Assembly: GCA_964627045.1 (NCBI GenBank)
Contig: CAZVIK010000026.1
Coordinates: forward strand, 1-30,690
Length of the DNA: 30,690 nucleotides
DNA from: CAZVIK01 sp964627045
GTDB lineage: Bacteria; Acidobacteriota; Terriglobia; Bryobacterales; Bryobacteraceae
Reading direction: 5' to 3'
The notes below the pieces were generated by a model that did no database searches, was not told the DNA's origin, and saw only the letters and a program-made list of their open reading frames with translations. Of the stretch, positions 22,967 through 30,523 are shown piece by piece (the first letter of the stretch is position 1; each line of letters starts with the position of its first letter). A program made the translations under genes and the position numbers.

Positions 22967-23971
22967 ATGGCCACCGGGCTCAAAGACATCGCGCGCGCGG
23001 CAAACGTATCCTGCTCCACGGTTTCTCGCGCCCTGAGCGGGAGCCCGCTGGTTAACCCGGAGACGGCGGCGCGCATCAAGCGCATTGCCGAGGCGTCCAA
23101 CTACACGGTCAGCGCCCTGGGCCGAGGCCTGGTCACCGGGAAGTCCAACACGATCGGGGTCGTCGTGACCACCATCGCAGACCCGTTCGTCGGCGAAGTA
23201 GTCAGCGGCGTCGAAGAGGTGGCCAACCAGCACGGCTTCACGGTGATTCTGGCCTGTTCGCAGGCCAATCCCGAACGCGAAGTAGCCGTGGTCCGCTCGT
23301 TTGAGGCGCGCCGGGTCGAAGGCATCCTGGTGGCAGCCTCGCGCGTGGGCGCGCTCTACCTGCCCGCGATGTCGGCCCGGAGCGTCCCCATCGTCCTATT
23401 GAACGACTTCAATCCCGGGCGTTTCGCTCACTCGGTGATGATCGACAACGTCGCCGCCGCGCGCGCGGCAACCGAACACCTGATTCAGATCGGACACCGG
23501 CGAATCGCCTACCTAGGCGACCAGTTCGGCATGAAATCGGACGCCGACCGCATGGCTGGCTACCGGCTTGCCCTGGATGCCGCCGGACTGGAGTTCCGGA
23601 GGGACCTGGTGGGGCAGGGTGACGGGAAGCCGGAGGAGGGCCAGCGCGTTATGCGGCAGTTGCTGTCGCAACGGGACCGCCCGACGGCCGTTTTCTGCTA
23701 CAACGACATGACCGCCATCGGAGCGCTCCGCGCGGCGACGACCCGCCGCCTGCGCGTCCCCGAGGATCTCTCTATCGTCGGCTTCGACGATCTGTTCGTC
23801 GCTTCCTACGTCAACCCGCCTTTGACCACCATCCGCCAGCCGATGCGCAGCATGGGCCAGCAAGCCATGAAGGTCCTCATGCGCTTGTTGAACGGCCAGA
23901 AAACCGACGAGGTGATCTCCGTGAAGGGCCGCCTGATCGTCCGCTCTTCCACCGCCCCGCCGCCGGAGTAG
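22967..23971 (+). CDS. LacI-family transcriptional regulator
   Basis: A 334-residue DNA-binding regulator starting at the ATG at 22967, which places the helix-turn-helix at the N-terminus as the family requires. The HTH is LKDIARAANVSCSTVSRALS (residues 5-24), followed by the hinge region. The periplasmic-binding-protein-like sensor domain covers about 60-330: NTIGVVVTTIADPFVGEVVSG, RVEGILVAAS, HRRIAYLGD, PTAVFCYNDMTAIGAL and LSIVGFDDLFVASYVNPPLTT. It should bind a sugar or sugar-acid effector and repress or activate nearby catabolic genes. Likely targets are the ManD-type operon upstream and the UxuA-like/mutarotase operon downstream. I could not find a convincing shared operator by eye. It converges on the mutarotase-fold gene with a 16-bp gap. 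Confidence 0.95.
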   Translation: MATGLKDIARAANVSCSTVSRALSGSPLVNPETAARIKRIAEASNYTVSALGRGLVTGKSNTIGVVVTTIADPFVGEVVSGVEEVANQHGFTVILACSQANPEREVAVVRSFEARRVEGILVAASRVGALYLPAMSARSVPIVLLNDFNPGRFAHSVMIDNVAAARAATEHLIQIGHRRIAYLGDQFGMKSDADRMAGYRLALDAAGLEFRRDLVGQGDGKPEEGQRVMRQLLSQRDRPTAVFCYNDMTAIGALRAATTRRLRVPEDLSIVGFDDLFVASYVNPPLTTIRQPMRSMGQQAMKVLMRLLNGQKTDEVISVKGRLIVRSSTAPPPE

Positions 23972-23987
23972 CCGCCGGGCGCGCGCC

Positions 23988-24980
23988 TCATCTCCCGTTC
24001 GACGCCGGGATGGTATAGAACTCGTAGTGGATCCGCCAGGACGCTTCCCGGCCCGGCTCAATCCGCAGGCGGATGTATGGCTCCGGGCAGACCGTGGTGC
24101 GCGCCGTCCAGAAGTACAGGCTGTCGATCGGCCGGTCAGCGGTGATCCTCGCCCCGGCTCCCACCTTGCGGTGCTCAAACCGGATGTCGTAGTCTTTGGC
24201 TTCCGGGCCGAAGCCGGCGAGGTCGGTGCCGATGCTCTGGCCCTCCGCGAGTTCTTGAAGGTAACCGATCTCCAGGCCTCGCACCTCCAGCAGCCCACGG
24301 AGGTCCCGGCTGGCCTTCGGTTCCCACGGAAACGCCACGGTGAATCCCGGGCCGCTCGGCATATTGTCGAGGACGAAGAAGTTGTGGTTGTACACCGTCG
24401 TCTCGATGGCGCGCGAGCCGGTGTTGCGCAGCGTGTGCTCCAGAACGAGCTCGGGCCTTCCCTTGGACAGGCTGACCCGCTTGCGGTAGACGTAGCCGTA
24501 CCCCGGAATCCCGGCGAGCGTCTGCGTAAACTCCGCCCCGTCGCCCGAAACGCGAACGTCCCACTTGCCGGGGTCGATGATCTCGAACGGAATCGTAAAC
24601 GCGTAGCGCTCCTCGTTCCCTTTCCGCAATACTCCGACGCCGATCTTAACGAAGGGCTCGCCGGGCCTGGCCTCGTCGTAGCCGAGCGCGCTGTTGTTGG
24701 TCCGGAACTCCTCCACCGGCCCGGCGATGGCGTCGTGCAACTTCGGATCATGCTTCGCCAGCCACGGCCCGAAGTAGTTGTGCCCCCCGTAGACCAGGCT
24801 CGATATGACACCGGACCAATCGAAGCGTGTGCCACGGTAGTAGCCGTTGCCGGCATCAGGCAGGTAGAGCTTCGCATTGATCAGGCCGTTGGTGATTTCC
24901 GCCTGCGGGTAGTCCGCCGCCGCGAGCATCGCTGGCAACAGCGCCGCGGCAACCAGTAACGTGGTGCGCATCCTCGGCAT
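23988..24980 (-). CDS. Secreted galactose-mutarotase-fold protein
   Basis: A 330-residue protein starting at the ATG at 24980 (GAGG 4 nt upstream; a second ATG at 24971 is possible). Residues 1-22 are a Sec signal peptide (TTLLVAAALLPAMLAAA). The mature protein is beta-rich with the mutarotase-like opening AEITNGLINAKLYLPD, GTRFDWSGVISSL, and later ETTVYNHNFFVLDN, whose Asn-His pair lies where sugar-binding histidines often occur in this fold. It is probably an aldose-epimerase-like or sugar-binding protein, with the enzyme activity unproven. It lies 14 bp downstream of the UxuA-like gene on the same strand, implying an operon and a role with a hexuronate-type sugar. Confidence 0.8.
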   Translation of the reverse strand: MPRMRTTLLVAAALLPAMLAAADYPQAEITNGLINAKLYLPDAGNGYYRGTRFDWSGVISSLVYGGHNYFGPWLAKHDPKLHDAIAGPVEEFRTNNSALGYDEARPGEPFVKIGVGVLRKGNEERYAFTIPFEIIDPGKWDVRVSGDGAEFTQTLAGIPGYGYVYRKRVSLSKGRPELVLEHTLRNTGSRAIETTVYNHNFFVLDNMPSGPGFTVAFPWEPKASRDLRGLLEVRGLEIGYLQELAEGQSIGTDLAGFGPEAKDYDIRFEHRKVGAGARITADRPIDSLYFWTARTTVCPEPYIRLRIEPGREASWRIHYEFYTIPASNGR

Positions 24981-24994
24981 ATGTCCTCGCGAAT

Positions 24995-26071
24995 CTAGCC
25001 CCTCTCCATCAGGGCGCGCATGTAGGCGACGCCGTAGGCAATCTGCGCATAGGTGCCGCCAACCAGCGATGGCGTGTGGTCCAGAATCACCGCCCCGTCA
25101 AATCTCACGCGTTCCAGAGCGCGCATGGCCTTGCTCATGTCGAAGTAGCCGTTGTCCATGAAGGTTTCGACGAACTTGGGCATCGGAGCATCCACGTTTC
25201 GGAAATGCACCTTGAATATCTTCTTGCGGCTCCCGAAATAGGAGATCGTCTCCAGGACGTCCTTCCCCATCAGCCGGCCGCCCTCCAGCCAGCACCCGAT
25301 ACACAAGCACATCCCGACATTCGGGCTGTTGGCGATTTCCAGCGCGCGGCGGTAGCCATCGAAACTGCTGAAGATGGGGCGCGGCACGCCCGCCAACTTG
25401 GGGGCCGGCGGATCGTCCGGGTGGATGCCGATGCGAATGCCCAGTTCTTCGGCCACCGGGACCACCTGGCGGATGAAGTACGAGTAGTTGTCCCAGATCT
25501 CCCGTTCGGTGAACTCGCGGCCGTGGCTGAGCGGCTCCTTCCAGGTCTTGCCGTCCCAGGTGCCCACCTTGTCGGGATCGTTCAGGTCGAATTGCCGGGT
25601 CGAGGCCCCGCGCACCTCCGTGCGGGCGCTCGACCAGATCCCGTTTCCCATGTGGGCGTAGGTGGTGTAGTAGATGCCCGCCTGCGCCAGGTTCCTCAGG
25701 TACTGCTTGTACTCTTCGATCTTCCCGTCGCGCCCCGGAAGATTGAGCGTCACCTCTTCCATGTTGTGTACGCTTGTGTTGCCAATGTTCCAAACCTTGA
25801 AGCCCTGGGATTCGTAGCGTTGCTTGATGGTCAAGAAGCCCTCGGCCGTGCGCATGTCCTTCGGCGACCCGACGTTGACGTACTCCACGCCCAGTTGCTT
25901 CAGGAAACGCAGATACTCGGGCGCCGGGTCGGCCGGCGATTGCACCGACAACTTGATTCCGGGCGGCACGGGAACCGTCTTCCCGCCAGCGAGCCGCGCC
26001 GATCCGAGCATGGCGGCCCCTCCTATGGCCGGAAGCCCAACTCCAAGAAACCCCCTTCGCGTTGCGGGCAT
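24995..26071 (-). CDS. Tat-exported UxuA-like mannonate dehydratase family protein
   Basis: A 358-residue TIM-barrel protein. The ATG at 26071 has GGGGGGA 8 nt upstream; a longer frame to 26125 lacks a site. A Tat signal, ATRRGFLGVGLPAIGG, covers residues 3-18. UxuA-type features are IGIHPDDPPAPKLAGVPR (H217), LCIG (C257), KVHFRNV (H289) and VILDHTPSLVGG (D331/H332), matching in order and spacing the His, Cys, His, Asp metal ligands of mannonate dehydratase. The expected reaction is D-mannonate to 2-keto-3-deoxygluconate (EC 4.2.1.8). Export would be unusual for UxuA, and the sequence is shorter than typical UxuA, so a different sugar-acid or a sugar-isomerase-like activity is possible. It forms an operon with the mutarotase-fold gene. 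Confidence 0.85.
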   Translation of the reverse strand: MPATRRGFLGVGLPAIGGAAMLGSARLAGGKTVPVPPGIKLSVQSPADPAPEYLRFLKQLGVEYVNVGSPKDMRTAEGFLTIKQRYESQGFKVWNIGNTSVHNMEEVTLNLPGRDGKIEEYKQYLRNLAQAGIYYTTYAHMGNGIWSSARTEVRGASTRQFDLNDPDKVGTWDGKTWKEPLSHGREFTEREIWDNYSYFIRQVVPVAEELGIRIGIHPDDPPAPKLAGVPRPIFSSFDGYRRALEIANSPNVGMCLCIGCWLEGGRLMGKDVLETISYFGSRKKIFKVHFRNVDAPMPKFVETFMDNGYFDMSKAMRALERVRFDGAVILDHTPSLVGGTYAQIAYGVAYMRALMERG

Positions 26072-26116
26072 GCTCACATTCCCCCCTCTTGTCGAACCGC
26101 GTCGCAAACCTCCGCC

Positions 26117-26122
26117 AGTATA
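26117..26122 (-). promoter_or_regulatory. Probable -10 element of the UxuA-like operon
   Basis: TATACT on the minus strand, within GGTGTATACTGG, lies about 45 bp before the ATG at 26071. This leaves a leader of roughly 35-40 nt that includes the ribosome-binding site. The -35 region is not clear. Confidence 0.4.
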
Positions 26123-26184
26123 CACCGCACCAGCCCGCCGTATTTCGCGGGCGGCGTGTTCACGCGGCGATCCGCCCTGCTAAT

Positions 26185-27519
26185 ATGAGGATTCCCCGGC
26201 GCGGGGGACCGCCTCCCGCTTGGGGCCCCACTCTGGTGATTCAACGTCTGGCAGGCAGCGCCGTCGCGCGCAACGCGGCGATCCTCTACGCCGTACAGAT
26301 CAGCGGCTACCTGATTTCGCTGGTGACCATCCCTTACCTTGCTCGCGTCCTCACCCCGGCCAGGTTCGGCAGTGTGGCTTACGCCCAGGACTTCATCTGG
26401 TACTTCGCCATCCTCACCGACTATAGTTTCAACCTGACGGCAACCCGGCGTGTCGCCATCGCCCGCGACGATCCGGCCGAGGTCTCGCGGATCTTCAGCG
26501 CCGTCATGACAGCCAAGTTGTGCTTGCTGGCGCTTGGATTCCTGCTCTTGAATGTGGTCGTGGCCGCGGTGCCTCCGTTCGGCCGAGAGTGGCGCCTGTA
26601 CTATGTCACCTTCGCCTCGGTGGCGTCTTACGCGGCGTTTCCCACCTGGTATTTCCAGGGCCTTCAGAAGCTCGAATATGTCGGAGTGCGGGATCTTGTC
26701 GCGAAGTTGGGCGTGCTAGCCGCAGTGCTGGCCTTCGTACACGACGAATCCGACTACCTGGCCGCCGCCGCGATTCAGTCCGGCGGCTTGCTGGTGACCG
26801 GATTGCTCGGATTGGCGGCGGTGCGTTGGGTGGCTCCCGTGCGTTTCGCCCTCCCCTCCTTCATGGAGGTCCGGAAACTCCTGAAGGACGGCTGGCAGGT
26901 GTTCGGCTCGTTGTTCCTGGTGAACGCCTGCCCTCCCAGCAATGTGGTGATCCTGGGCTTGGTGGCGACACCCGAACAGGTGGGCATTTACAGCGCGGCC
27001 TCGCGCATCATCTTCCCGCTCCGCGCAACCGTGGGACCGCTGGTGAATGCCGTCTACCCTCACGTCAGCCGCTTGGCGGCCCAGGCGCCGGAACAGGCAC
27101 TTCGCTTTCTCCGTCGTTACTCACTCCTGCTCTCGCTTCCATTCCTGTTGATTGCCGTGGGAATCGTAATCTTCGCGCCGCTGGCCGTCCGGCTTCTCTA
27201 CGGCCCGCAGTACGCGGACACGGCCGTGTTGCTTCAGATCATGGGGCTTTCGCCGTGGCTGTCGTCTCTGACGAACTGTTACACCACCTTCTTCCTGCTG
27301 GCGTTCGGCCATGAGCGGGATTGGGCGCGGATCACCGCCGCGGGCGTGCTGTTCAACTTCCTCGCCCTGGCGGCGTTCCTTTTTCTGGTCCGCCCGGCGA
27401 TGGCCGTCTCCCTCACCATGGTCGCCGCCGACGTTCTGGTCTTGGGCCTGTCCTATAGGCTGTACGCTTCCCGGCGGAGTGCCTACTACTCCGGTGCTGG
27501 CGGCGGCTTCTCACGCTGA
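26185..27519 (+). CDS. Polysaccharide/oligosaccharide flippase (Wzx/RfbX-like)
   Basis: A 444-residue integral membrane protein with about 12-14 hydrophobic helices. The opening VARNAAILYAVQISGYLISL, followed by VTIPYLARVLTPARFGSVAYAQ, matches the MOP-superfamily polysaccharide flippase pattern. 'Y-F-x-G-L-Q-K' (PTWYFQGLQKLEYVG) is also typical of RfbX-like proteins. It should flip an undecaprenyl-linked oligosaccharide from the cytoplasmic to the periplasmic face of the inner membrane. The start is uncertain: ATG at 26185 has no ribosome-binding site and overlaps a TGCTAATAT extended -10-like sequence; the in-frame GTG at 26236 is an alternative. It is divergent from the UxuA-like gene and is followed by the ACP and acyltransferase genes on the same strand. 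Confidence 0.88.
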   Translation: MRIPRRGGPPPAWGPTLVIQRLAGSAVARNAAILYAVQISGYLISLVTIPYLARVLTPARFGSVAYAQDFIWYFAILTDYSFNLTATRRVAIARDDPAEVSRIFSAVMTAKLCLLALGFLLLNVVVAAVPPFGREWRLYYVTFASVASYAAFPTWYFQGLQKLEYVGVRDLVAKLGVLAAVLAFVHDESDYLAAAAIQSGGLLVTGLLGLAAVRWVAPVRFALPSFMEVRKLLKDGWQVFGSLFLVNACPPSNVVILGLVATPEQVGIYSAASRIIFPLRATVGPLVNAVYPHVSRLAAQAPEQALRFLRRYSLLLSLPFLLIAVGIVIFAPLAVRLLYGPQYADTAVLLQIMGLSPWLSSLTNCYTTFFLLAFGHERDWARITAAGVLFNFLALAAFLFLVRPAMAVSLTMVAADVLVLGLSYRLYASRRSAYYSGAGGGFSR

Positions 27520-27608
27520 CACGAAGTTGCGCTTGCGGTATTTTGGGAGGGGCGGCGGAGTCGGGTGGTTTCGCTCCGCCGTGAAAACTACGGAAGACCG
27601 CGAGGACC

Positions 27609-27836
27609 ATGACGCGCACCGAATTGTTGACCAAGATTGACGAACTGTTGGAACTACCGCCGGGCACTCTGGGCGGTGCGGAGAGGCTTGAGGACCTGGA
27701 ACGCTGGAACTCGCTGGCGGTCGTGGGTTTCATCGGCATAGCCGACGAGTGCTGTGGGCTGACGCTCTCGCCCCGCCTGCTGGCGGGTTGCGCCACGGTG
27801 GACGATCTGGTCCGCTTGACGGGAACCGCCGGATAG
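27609..27836 (+). CDS. Acyl carrier protein-like protein
   Basis: A 75-residue protein with the four-helix ACP pattern. S35 in RWNSLAVVGFI corresponds to the phosphopantetheine-bearing serine of the 'D-S-L' motif, with Asn in place of Asp. It begins MTRTELLTKIDELLELPPGT, with an acidic helix I, and ends with LAGCATVDDLVRL, a normal last helix. GAGGA lies close to the ATG. It would carry an acyl group as a thioester for transfer by a neighbouring enzyme. The gene is 26 bp before the beta-helix acyltransferase, and KAS III and SDR genes lie beyond, so it is probably a dedicated ACP and not that of general fatty-acid synthesis. Confidence 0.8.
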   Translation: MTRTELLTKIDELLELPPGTLGGAERLEDLERWNSLAVVGFIGIADECCGLTLSPRLLAGCATVDDLVRLTGTAG

Positions 27837-27862
27837 ACGCTATCTGGCTCAGCGGGGGTCGC

Positions 27863-28627
27863 ATGCCGATGGCCGACGGTCTACTGCTTAGAATCAAGCG
27901 CGGCGGATCGCCCGCGACTCGAGCGATCCGAAACGGCATTCAGCACGTCTTTGTCGCCGAGCTTCCCGTGCCGCGCTTCGTCCTCCCGCTCCTCCGGCTG
28001 GTCTACGACGGTTTCTACCTCACCATCGCGGCTTGGCGCGCCGCCTGCGCTTTTTTCCTTTGGAAGCCGCTGTTCCGAAGCCGCTGCGTCCGCGTGGGAC
28101 GCCGGTTGCGCCTTGCGGCGCTGCCCTTCATCTCCGGCCACGTCGAAATCGAGGTCGGCGACGACGTCGACTTCACGGGCAAAGTCGACATACTGTGCGG
28201 GCGGTTCCTGGACCACCCCCGCCTGGTGATCGGCGACCGCGCCGGATTGGGCGGCGGGCTCCTGATCTCGGTGAACCAGGAGATCGTCATCGAGGAAGAC
28301 GTCCGCGTCTCGACCGGTTGCCGCATCTATGACAACGACGGGCATCCCCGTGCGGCCGACCTCCGCGCGCAGAACGCTCCGCTCACGGCTCGGGACATCC
28401 GGCCCGTCCTGATCCGCCGACTGGCCTGGATCGGTCGGGACTGCCACATCATGAAGGGCGTCACCATCGGGGAGGGCGCCATCATCGGCGCCGGGAGTGT
28501 CGTCATCTCCGACATCCCCGCCTACGCCATCGCCATGGGGAACCCCGCGGAGGTCTACTTTCGCAACGCCGGCAAACCGGCCGCTCCTTCTGCCGCCCAG
28601 CGGACCAGCACGGCTCCCCAGGAATAG
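27863..28627 (+). CDS. Left-handed beta-helix (hexapeptide repeat) acyltransferase
   Basis: A 254-residue protein starting at the ATG at 27863 (or 27869), with GGGGG about 4 nt upstream. Residues about 35-75 hold a hydrophobic amphipathic segment that may associate with the membrane. Hexapeptide repeats of the LbH fold run from about 90 to 240: HVEIEVGDDVDFTG, LVIGDRAGLGGG, IVIEEDVRVSTGCRI, RLAWIGRDCHIMKGVTIGEG and AIIGAGSVVISDIPAYAIAMGNPA. The H in 'D-N-D-G-H-P' (IYDNDGHP) is the likely catalytic His, as in WbbJ/maltose-O-acetyltransferase-type enzymes. It probably transfers an acetyl or longer acyl group to a sugar. The ACP next door suggests an acyl-ACP donor. Its 3' end overlaps the convergent KAS III gene by 73 bp. 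Confidence 0.88.
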   Translation: MPMADGLLLRIKRGGSPATRAIRNGIQHVFVAELPVPRFVLPLLRLVYDGFYLTIAAWRAACAFFLWKPLFRSRCVRVGRRLRLAALPFISGHVEIEVGDDVDFTGKVDILCGRFLDHPRLVIGDRAGLGGGLLISVNQEIVIEEDVRVSTGCRIYDNDGHPRAADLRAQNAPLTARDIRPVLIRRLAWIGRDCHIMKGVTIGEGAIIGAGSVVISDIPAYAIAMGNPAEVYFRNAGKPAAPSAAQRTSTAPQE

Positions 28628-29607
28628 CCGACGCCGAATCCCACCAGAACAAGGCGCATCCCGTCCTTCAGCCGCCCCTCGTCGGAGGCTTGCTTCAAGG
28701 CGATCGGGATCGTCGAAGAGACCGTGTTGCCGCAGTGGCTCATCGCCATCCAGAACTTCTCGGCCGGCAGCTTCATCTTCTTGCGAAGGTGCTCCAACAT
28801 GTAGCGGTTCGCCTGGTGGAACACGAACAGGTCCACGTCGCCCACCTCCATCAGGGCCCGGCGGAGCAACTCGGAAACGCTCTTCGGCACCGCGTCCAGC
28901 GTGAAGGCGAAGATCTCCGACCCGTTCATGTAGAGGTTGTCGCGAGCACGCGTGTTGCCGCTCTCGTCCTCCCTCTCCTCGGCCGATTCCGCCGTGCGCG
29001 GCTCCCGCATGCCGCCGGTCGCGACGATGAGGTTCTCCGCGCCGCGCCCGTCGGTGCCGTAAACATAGGGACCGATGATCGGCTCCTCGCCAGGGCGCGC
29101 CCGCAGCAGGGTTGCCGCCGCCGCGTCTCCGAAGATCGTCCGGACGCTCTTGTCCCGGCGGTTGAGAAACTTGCTGTAGGTTTCCGCTGTGATCAGCAGC
29201 ACGTTGGACGCCTGCCCGGTTTCGATCAGGCCCTGTGCCAGACCTAACCCGTAGACGAAACCCGAACAGCCCAGGTTGAAGTCCAGCGCCCCCGCACTCG
29301 TGGGCAGGCCCAGGCGGTCTTGCAGGACGCAGGCGGTCGTGGGAAGGAAGAAGTCCGGGCTCTGCGTGCACAACAACAAGTAGTCGATGTCCCCAGGCGC
29401 GCAGGCGCCGGAGGCGAAAAGGCGCTGGGCTGCCGCGGCGGCAAGATCGGAGGAGCACTCATCCCCGCCGGCGATGTGCCGCTCTTCAATTCCCGTCTTG
29501 GAGTCGATCTTTTCAACCGACCACTCCGGGAATTCGGCGGCGAGTTGGGCGGTGGTGAGTACCCCGGCCGGCAAATGATATTCGATGGCCGCGATGGCAG
29601 CTTTCAT
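28555..29607 (-). CDS. 3-oxoacyl-ACP synthase III family protein
   Basis: A 350-residue thiolase-fold enzyme with the KAS III catalytic triad: C114 in DFNLGCSGFVYGL, H264 in FVFHQANRYML and N294 in SHCGNTVSSTIP. The start at 29607 has GGGAG 5-6 nt upstream. The enzyme would condense an acyl-CoA, typically acetyl-CoA, with malonyl-ACP to give a 3-oxoacyl-ACP. A polar insertion (TAESAEEREDESGNTRARD, near 205-223) lengthens the protein relative to housekeeping FabH. The SDR gene starts the same transcript 16 bp upstream. Together with the ACP and the beta-helix transferase across the convergent junction, it probably supplies an acyl group for a surface glycan or a secondary metabolite and is unlikely to be the main FabH. 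Confidence 0.92.
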   Translation of the reverse strand: MKAAIAAIEYHLPAGVLTTAQLAAEFPEWSVEKIDSKTGIEERHIAGGDECSSDLAAAAAQRLFASGACAPGDIDYLLLCTQSPDFFLPTTACVLQDRLGLPTSAGALDFNLGCSGFVYGLGLAQGLIETGQASNVLLITAETYSKFLNRRDKSVRTIFGDAAAATLLRARPGEEPIIGPYVYGTDGRGAENLIVATGGMREPRTAESAEEREDESGNTRARDNLYMNGSEIFAFTLDAVPKSVSELLRRALMEVGDVDLFVFHQANRYMLEHLRKKMKLPAEKFWMAMSHCGNTVSSTIPIALKQASDEGRLKDGMRLVLVGFGVGYSWGAVLVRWAAEGAAGLPALRK

Positions 29608-29623
29608 GCGATCTCCCCCGGCG

Positions 29624-30385
29624 CTAGCGCGCCGAATACCCTCCGTCCACGACCATCACCGAACCCGTGATCCAGCGCCCGGTGCCGGCCAGCAGGAACG
29701 CCACGGCGTTGGCCACATCGCGCGGCTCGCCCAGCCCGAGCGGGTGCATCGCCTCCACCGCGGCGTATTGTTCCGGCGTGAGCATGTCGCGCAGTCTTTC
29801 CAACATCTCCGATTTCACACAGGCCGGGGCCACGCAATTCACCCGGACGCGGTCGCCTGCGAATTCCATCGCCAGCGACTTGGTCAGGCCGGTCAGCGCG
29901 GCTTTGCTCGCCGCGTAGACCGCCGTTCCGGGCTCGCCCTGAAACGCCGTCACCGACGACAGGAAGACGATACTGCTGTCGCGGCTGGAGCACCCTGCCT
30001 GGCGGAAGGCCTTCGCCAGCATGACGGCGCTGGTGAAGTTCACTCGCATCACTTCGTCCACTCTCGCGATCCGCTCCACCTTCAGCGGGACGGTATAGCG
30101 CGCTCCCGCGCTGTGCACCAGCCCGTCGAGCGGTCCCGTCTGCTTGACCAGCCCCTTGACCCAGTCGCCGATTCCTTCAACAGCGCCGAGGTCGAACGGT
30201 GCGGCCAGGTGTCCCTCTCCGCTCAGCGCGGCCAGCGTCTGCGCAAGCCGTTCCTGATTCCTGCCGGAAACCACAACGCGGGCGCCGAGTTCGCTTAACA
30301 GAATCGCCACCTCGCGCCCAATTCCGGAGGACGCTCCCGTCACCAGGATGCATTTGCCGGCAAGATCCATCGGATTGAAGGTCAT
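29624..30385 (-). CDS. Short-chain dehydrogenase/reductase, FabG-like
   Basis: A 253-residue classical SDR starting at the ATG at 30385, with GGAGG 6 nt upstream. The cofactor motif TGASSGIG covers 16-23, NSAG-type HSAG lies at 91-94, the catalytic Ser is near 143-144 (FLSSVTA), and Y157/K161 form YAASK. The C-terminal IITGS-like WITGSVMVVDGGYS is typical of FabG-type reductases. With KAS III downstream in the same transcript, the likely role is reduction of a 3-oxoacyl-ACP to a 3-hydroxyacyl-ACP using NADPH. The GR motif after the second strand (VVVSGRNQERL) also suggests NADP(H). A sugar or other alcohol substrate cannot be excluded. Confidence 0.9.
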   Translation of the reverse strand: MTFNPMDLAGKCILVTGASSGIGREVAILLSELGARVVVSGRNQERLAQTLAALSGEGHLAAPFDLGAVEGIGDWVKGLVKQTGPLDGLVHSAGARYTVPLKVERIARVDEVMRVNFTSAVMLAKAFRQAGCSSRDSSIVFLSSVTAFQGEPGTAVYAASKAALTGLTKSLAMEFAGDRVRVNCVAPACVKSEMLERLRDMLTPEQYAAVEAMHPLGLGEPRDVANAVAFLLAGTGRWITGSVMVVDGGYSAR

Positions 30386-30523
30386 CCCCCGCCTCCCGCG
30401 CGCGTCCTACGGACTTTGAACCTCCCATCATAAGCCACACGTGCGTCCACAGAGAGCGGCGCCGGCGGCCTCTCGCCAACCACGGCGCGTGCTGGGATAT
30501 GCTTCCTCTAATCGGAGGACGTC

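Noticed and set aside
27554..27580. 7-bp hairpin GGCGGAG / CTCCGCC between flippase and ACP genes
   Set aside because: Short stem, 13-nt loop, no T-run, and it lies inside a probable operon, so I do not call a terminator.
27881..29458. 525-codon minus-strand frame across the acyltransferase and KAS III genes
   Set aside because: Out of frame with KAS III and antisense to the beta-helix protein; Arg/Gly/Asp-rich shadow.
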